Source of the DNA: an uncultured Muribaculaceae bacterium
GTDB lineage: Bacteria; Bacteroidota; Bacteroidia; Bacteroidales; Muribaculaceae
Reading direction: 5' to 3'
Length of the DNA: 49,147 nucleotides
NCBI GenBank assembly: GCA_910578035.1
Contig: CAJTOB010000016.1
Location: forward strand, 1-49,147
The notes under the pieces were generated by a model. The model saw nothing but the letters and a program-made list of their open reading frames with translations, ran no database searches and had not been told where the DNA came from. The first letter of the stretch is position 1; the number at the start of each line of letters is the position of its first letter. Below, one piece after another: positions 48,847-49,147 of the stretch. The translations under genes were made by a program, and so were the position numbers.

Positions 48847-49147
48847 ACAACGAAGAGTTTGATCCTGGCTCAGGATGAACGCTAGCGACAGGCTTAACAC
48901 ATGCAAGTCGAGGGGCAGCGGGGAGCAAGCTTGCTTGCTCTGCCGGCGACCGGCGCACGGGTGAGTAACACGTATGCAACCTGCCCTTTGCAGGGGGATA
49001 ACCGGAAGAAATTCCGACTAATACCGCATAATACTTCCTGGAGACATCTCCGGGGATTCAAAGGAAGCAATTCCGGCAAAGGATGGGCATGCGTCGCATT
49101 AGCTAGTCGGCGGGGTAACGGCCCACCGAGGCGACGATGCGTAGGGG
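48847..49147 (+). rRNA. 16S ribosomal RNA, first ~300 bases (cut by window edge)
   Basis: The universal 27F site AGAGTTTGATCCTGGCTCAG starts at 48854, which places mature base 1 near 48847. GATGAACGCTAGCGACAGGC and the following TTAACACATGCAAGTCGAGG are Bacteroidales-type. The V2 stretch ATAACCGGAAGAAATTCCGA then CTAATACCGCATAA is consistent with Muribaculaceae or related families. Only V1 and part of V2 are present, too little for a genus call. Confidence 0.97.

Noticed and set aside
1..49147. CRISPR arrays, prophage genes or integrase modules
   Set aside because: I saw no regularly spaced repeats, Cas, integrase, capsid or terminase-like products. The only mobile DNA is the IS end and the MITE-like element.

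Overview
The window comes from a Bacteroidota chromosome of about 50% GC, most likely a gut Bacteroidales of the Muribaculaceae (S24-7) type. Evidence: a SusC/SusD polysaccharide-utilisation locus, a BspA-like leucine-rich-repeat protein, a DUF4293-type protein, the start of a Bacteroidales-like 16S rRNA gene at the right edge, and Bacteroidota promoters. The promoter pattern TTTG, 19-20 bases, TAnnTTTG can be read before a tRNA-Val, gdhA, the capsule-export pair, the RlmL-like methyltransferase, the BspA-like gene, the GH78/M3 divergent pair and the rRNA operon. The family-level placement is inference.

Layout. 1-440: 3' end of an ISL3-like transposase and a gene remnant. 455-615: shared terminator and tRNA-Val(UAC), minus strand. 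779-2119: glutamate dehydrogenase. 2411-7027: Wza-like export lipoprotein, Wzz/BY-kinase and a DcaP-like porin. 7175-7510: a 336-bp MITE-like element with nested inverted repeats, ending exactly at the mfd stop codon. 7510-12136 (minus): mfd and a secreted alpha/beta-hydrolase-like protein. 12295-17189 (plus): RNA methyltransferase, purD, a polytopic membrane protein and pdxB. 17292-18935 (minus): pckA. 19191-23698 (minus): a tightly overlapping string rnz-tadA-lpxB followed by an AT-rich gene for a membrane-anchored DUF4062/STAND-like protein related to eukaryotic TEP1/NPHP3.

23942-36089 (plus) is an alpha-glucan-type PUL: a membrane-anchored DUF6377-like regulator, SusC, SusD, a five-repeat SusE/F-like lipoprotein, a GH27-like lipoprotein hydrolase and a SusB-like GH97 alpha-glucosidase. 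In the inferred scheme, glycan is bound and cut at the surface, imported through SusCD, and finished by GH97 in the periplasm. An intrinsic terminator separates the binding and transport genes from the two enzymes. 36260-37951 is the BspA-like protein. 38098-42947 (minus) is a GH78 alpha-L-rhamnosidase coupled by ATGA to nadE. 43118-48399 (plus) holds an M3 peptidase, a small membrane protein, a TPR protein and a DUF4293-like protein. The window closes with the rRNA promoter, leader and the first ~300 bases of 16S rRNA.

The strongest candidate for something undescribed is the DUF4062 protein at 19191-21209. It has membrane segments, a DUF4062 domain and a STAND-like module whose Walker A and B motifs both look broken, and no C-terminal repeats. 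It sits at the end of a lipid A/tRNA-processing operon.
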